Assembly: GCA_027083485.1 (NCBI GenBank) | Contig: JALWOO010000440.1 | Span: 1-5,315 of the forward strand | Length of the DNA: 5,315 bases | Direction: 5' to 3' | DNA from: Amylibacter sp. | Lineage (GTDB): Bacteria; Pseudomonadota; Alphaproteobacteria; Rhodobacterales; Rhodobacteraceae | In this document: positions 4,378 to 5,315 of the stretch, piece by piece | Numbering within the stretch: position 1 is the first letter of the stretch | Layout: each line of letters starts with the position of its first letter | Notes under the pieces: model-generated | What the model was told of the DNA's origin: nothing | Databases searched by the model: none | Seen by the model: only the letters and a program-made list of their open reading frames with translations | Program-made: the position numbers and the translations under genes

Positions 4378-5315
4378 ATGCTTAGGAAACTGATATTCGG
4401 GCTGTTTTTGGCGCTGCTGTCCCAGCCCGCGCTGGCGCAAAGTGAATGTTCGCAGGAACATATCCTGCAACCGGGGGAAACGCTGCTGTCGGTGGCGGAA
4501 AAATTCTATGGGGACCGCAGCCGCTGGTCGGTGATTTACTATGCCAATGAATCCGCCTTGGCGGGCAAGCTGATTGATTTGCCCGAAGGCATCCGCCTCA
4601 AGGTGCCCTGCATTAAAAAGACCACCAAACCGGACCCGACCCCTTTGTTGCAAAAAGACGCGGGAATCCGGTTCTTGACCGGATCCAATTATGCGCCGTT
4701 TACGGATAAAAACTGGCCCGGCCAGGGCATGATCACCGAACTGGTCAATGCGGCGATGGAAGAAAGCCCGTCGCCGGTGCCGTTTTCGATCACCTGGGAG
4801 GACGACTGGTCCAAACACCTGTTTCCATTGCTGGACAACAAGGAATACGACATGGGGTTTCCATGGCTGAAACCCGATTGCAAGGCCGACCCCAAGAACA
4901 AACGATGTGCGAATTTCCATTTCTCCGATCCGATTTTTAAAATTCTGGTGCTTCTGTATGTCCCCTTTGACAAGCCGATAAAATTCGATCGGGACCGCGA
5001 TATCCTGGGCAAAACCCTGTGCCGCCCCAAAGGCTATTTCACTCATGATCTGGACCGCAAAGGCCGCAAATGGCTGACAAAAAAGCTGATCACACTGGTA
5101 CAACCCGACACCCCTGAAGCCTGTTTCGAACTGCTGATGCAGGGCGAGGTCGACGCAGTAAGCCTGAACGAGTTTCTGGGCTGGCGAAAAATTCAGGAAA
5201 TGGGCCTAAAGGGCAAGGTCGTCACCGCGCAGCGCCCGATTTCCACCGAGAGCCTGCATGTGATCATTTCCAAACGACACTGGCGCGGTACGACCCATTT
5301 GTACCGGTTCAATGC
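4378..5315 (+). CDS. Secreted LysM-domain solute-binding protein, downstream paralog (3' end outside window)
   Basis: The frame is open for 312 codons to the window edge. Alignment with the upstream paralog suggests only about 27 residues are missing. Residues 1-21 are a signal peptide (MLRKLIFGLFLALLSQPALA, then Q). About 27-77 is a LysM domain (HILQPGETLLSVAEKFYGDRSRW ... GIRLKVPC) between C24 and C78. The linker is much shorter than in the neighbour (about 79-95). The binding domain follows with LTGSNYAPF, GQGMITELV, DDWSKHL, GFPWLKPDC, FHFSDPIF, GKTLCRPKGYFTHDLD and GEVDAVSLNEF. Cysteines 168, 177, 215 and 249 align with 193, 202, 240 and 274 of the neighbour; R176 and N264 align with its R201 and N289. 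The calcium-like loop is altered (DLDRKG, Lys228 for Asp). The gene starts 37 bases after the previous stop with no terminator between, so the two are probably co-transcribed. It is diverged at the DNA level, so this is not a recent duplication. Confidence 0.86.
   Translation, partial: MLRKLIFGLFLALLSQPALAQSECSQEHILQPGETLLSVAEKFYGDRSRWSVIYYANESALAGKLIDLPEGIRLKVPCIKKTTKPDPTPLLQKDAGIRFLTGSNYAPFTDKNWPGQGMITELVNAAMEESPSPVPFSITWEDDWSKHLFPLLDNKEYDMGFPWLKPDCKADPKNKRCANFHFSDPIFKILVLLYVPFDKPIKFDRDRDILGKTLCRPKGYFTHDLDRKGRKWLTKKLITLVQPDTPEACFELLMQGEVDAVSLNEFLGWRKIQEMGLKGKVVTAQRPISTESLHVIISKRHWRGTTHLYRFN

Noticed and set aside
3369..5103. Two long minus-strand frames (3369-4151 and 4273-5103) that resemble each other
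   Set aside because: Their similarity simply mirrors the paralogous sense genes; neither shows a domain, signal peptide or ribosome site.

Overview
The window looks like chromosomal DNA of an alphaproteobacterium, most likely a Rhodobacterales/Roseobacter-type marine bacterium. I infer this from the moderately GC-rich coding style and from an alpha/beta-hydrolase/OsmC fusion and LysM-linked solute-binding proteins, both familiar from such genomes. No rRNA, tRNA, insertion sequence, CRISPR array or phage gene is visible. Gene packing is dense, and no stretch longer than about 220 bases lacks a gene.

Layout. Bases 2-445 (+) are the 3' end of a PAP2-family membrane phosphatase gene. It meets, tail to tail with a 13-base gap, a minus-strand gene at 459-1619. 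That gene encodes an exported protein with a DUF1906 / glycoside-hydrolase-like (GH25-like) barrel and a small C-terminal domain carrying an EF-hand-like loop. A divergent control region (1620-1797) follows, with a candidate minus-strand promoter and a strong 7-2-7 inverted repeat. The repeat lies just upstream of the Shine-Dalgarno of the plus-strand gene at 1798-3024, a two-domain alpha/beta hydrolase-OsmC protein with both sets of active-site residues. A 218-base intergenic region (3025-3242) holds a likely intrinsic terminator, a 10-base-phased TTGTAAA repeat and a candidate promoter. It leads into a tandem pair of related genes, 3243-4340 and 4378 to beyond the window end. Each encodes a signal peptide, one LysM peptidoglycan-binding domain and a periplasmic solute-binding (SBP_bac_3-like) domain.

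How the genes fit together. Three of the four transcription units encode envelope-facing proteins: a membrane lipid or isoprenoid phosphatase, an exported wall-hydrolase-like protein and wall-tethered ligand-binding proteins. The hydrolase-OsmC protein is cytoplasmic and probably has a detoxification or peroxide/thiol role unrelated to the wall. The most unusual part is the LysM-SBP pair. Two diverged paralogs lie 37 bases apart without an intervening terminator. They share six aligned cysteines, a retained ligand-carboxylate arginine and the same Asp-to-Asn change at the usual amino-group-binding position, and no permease or ATPase gene is seen beside them. I infer wall-anchored receptors or binding proteins with a shifted ligand preference; the ligand cannot be read from sequence alone.
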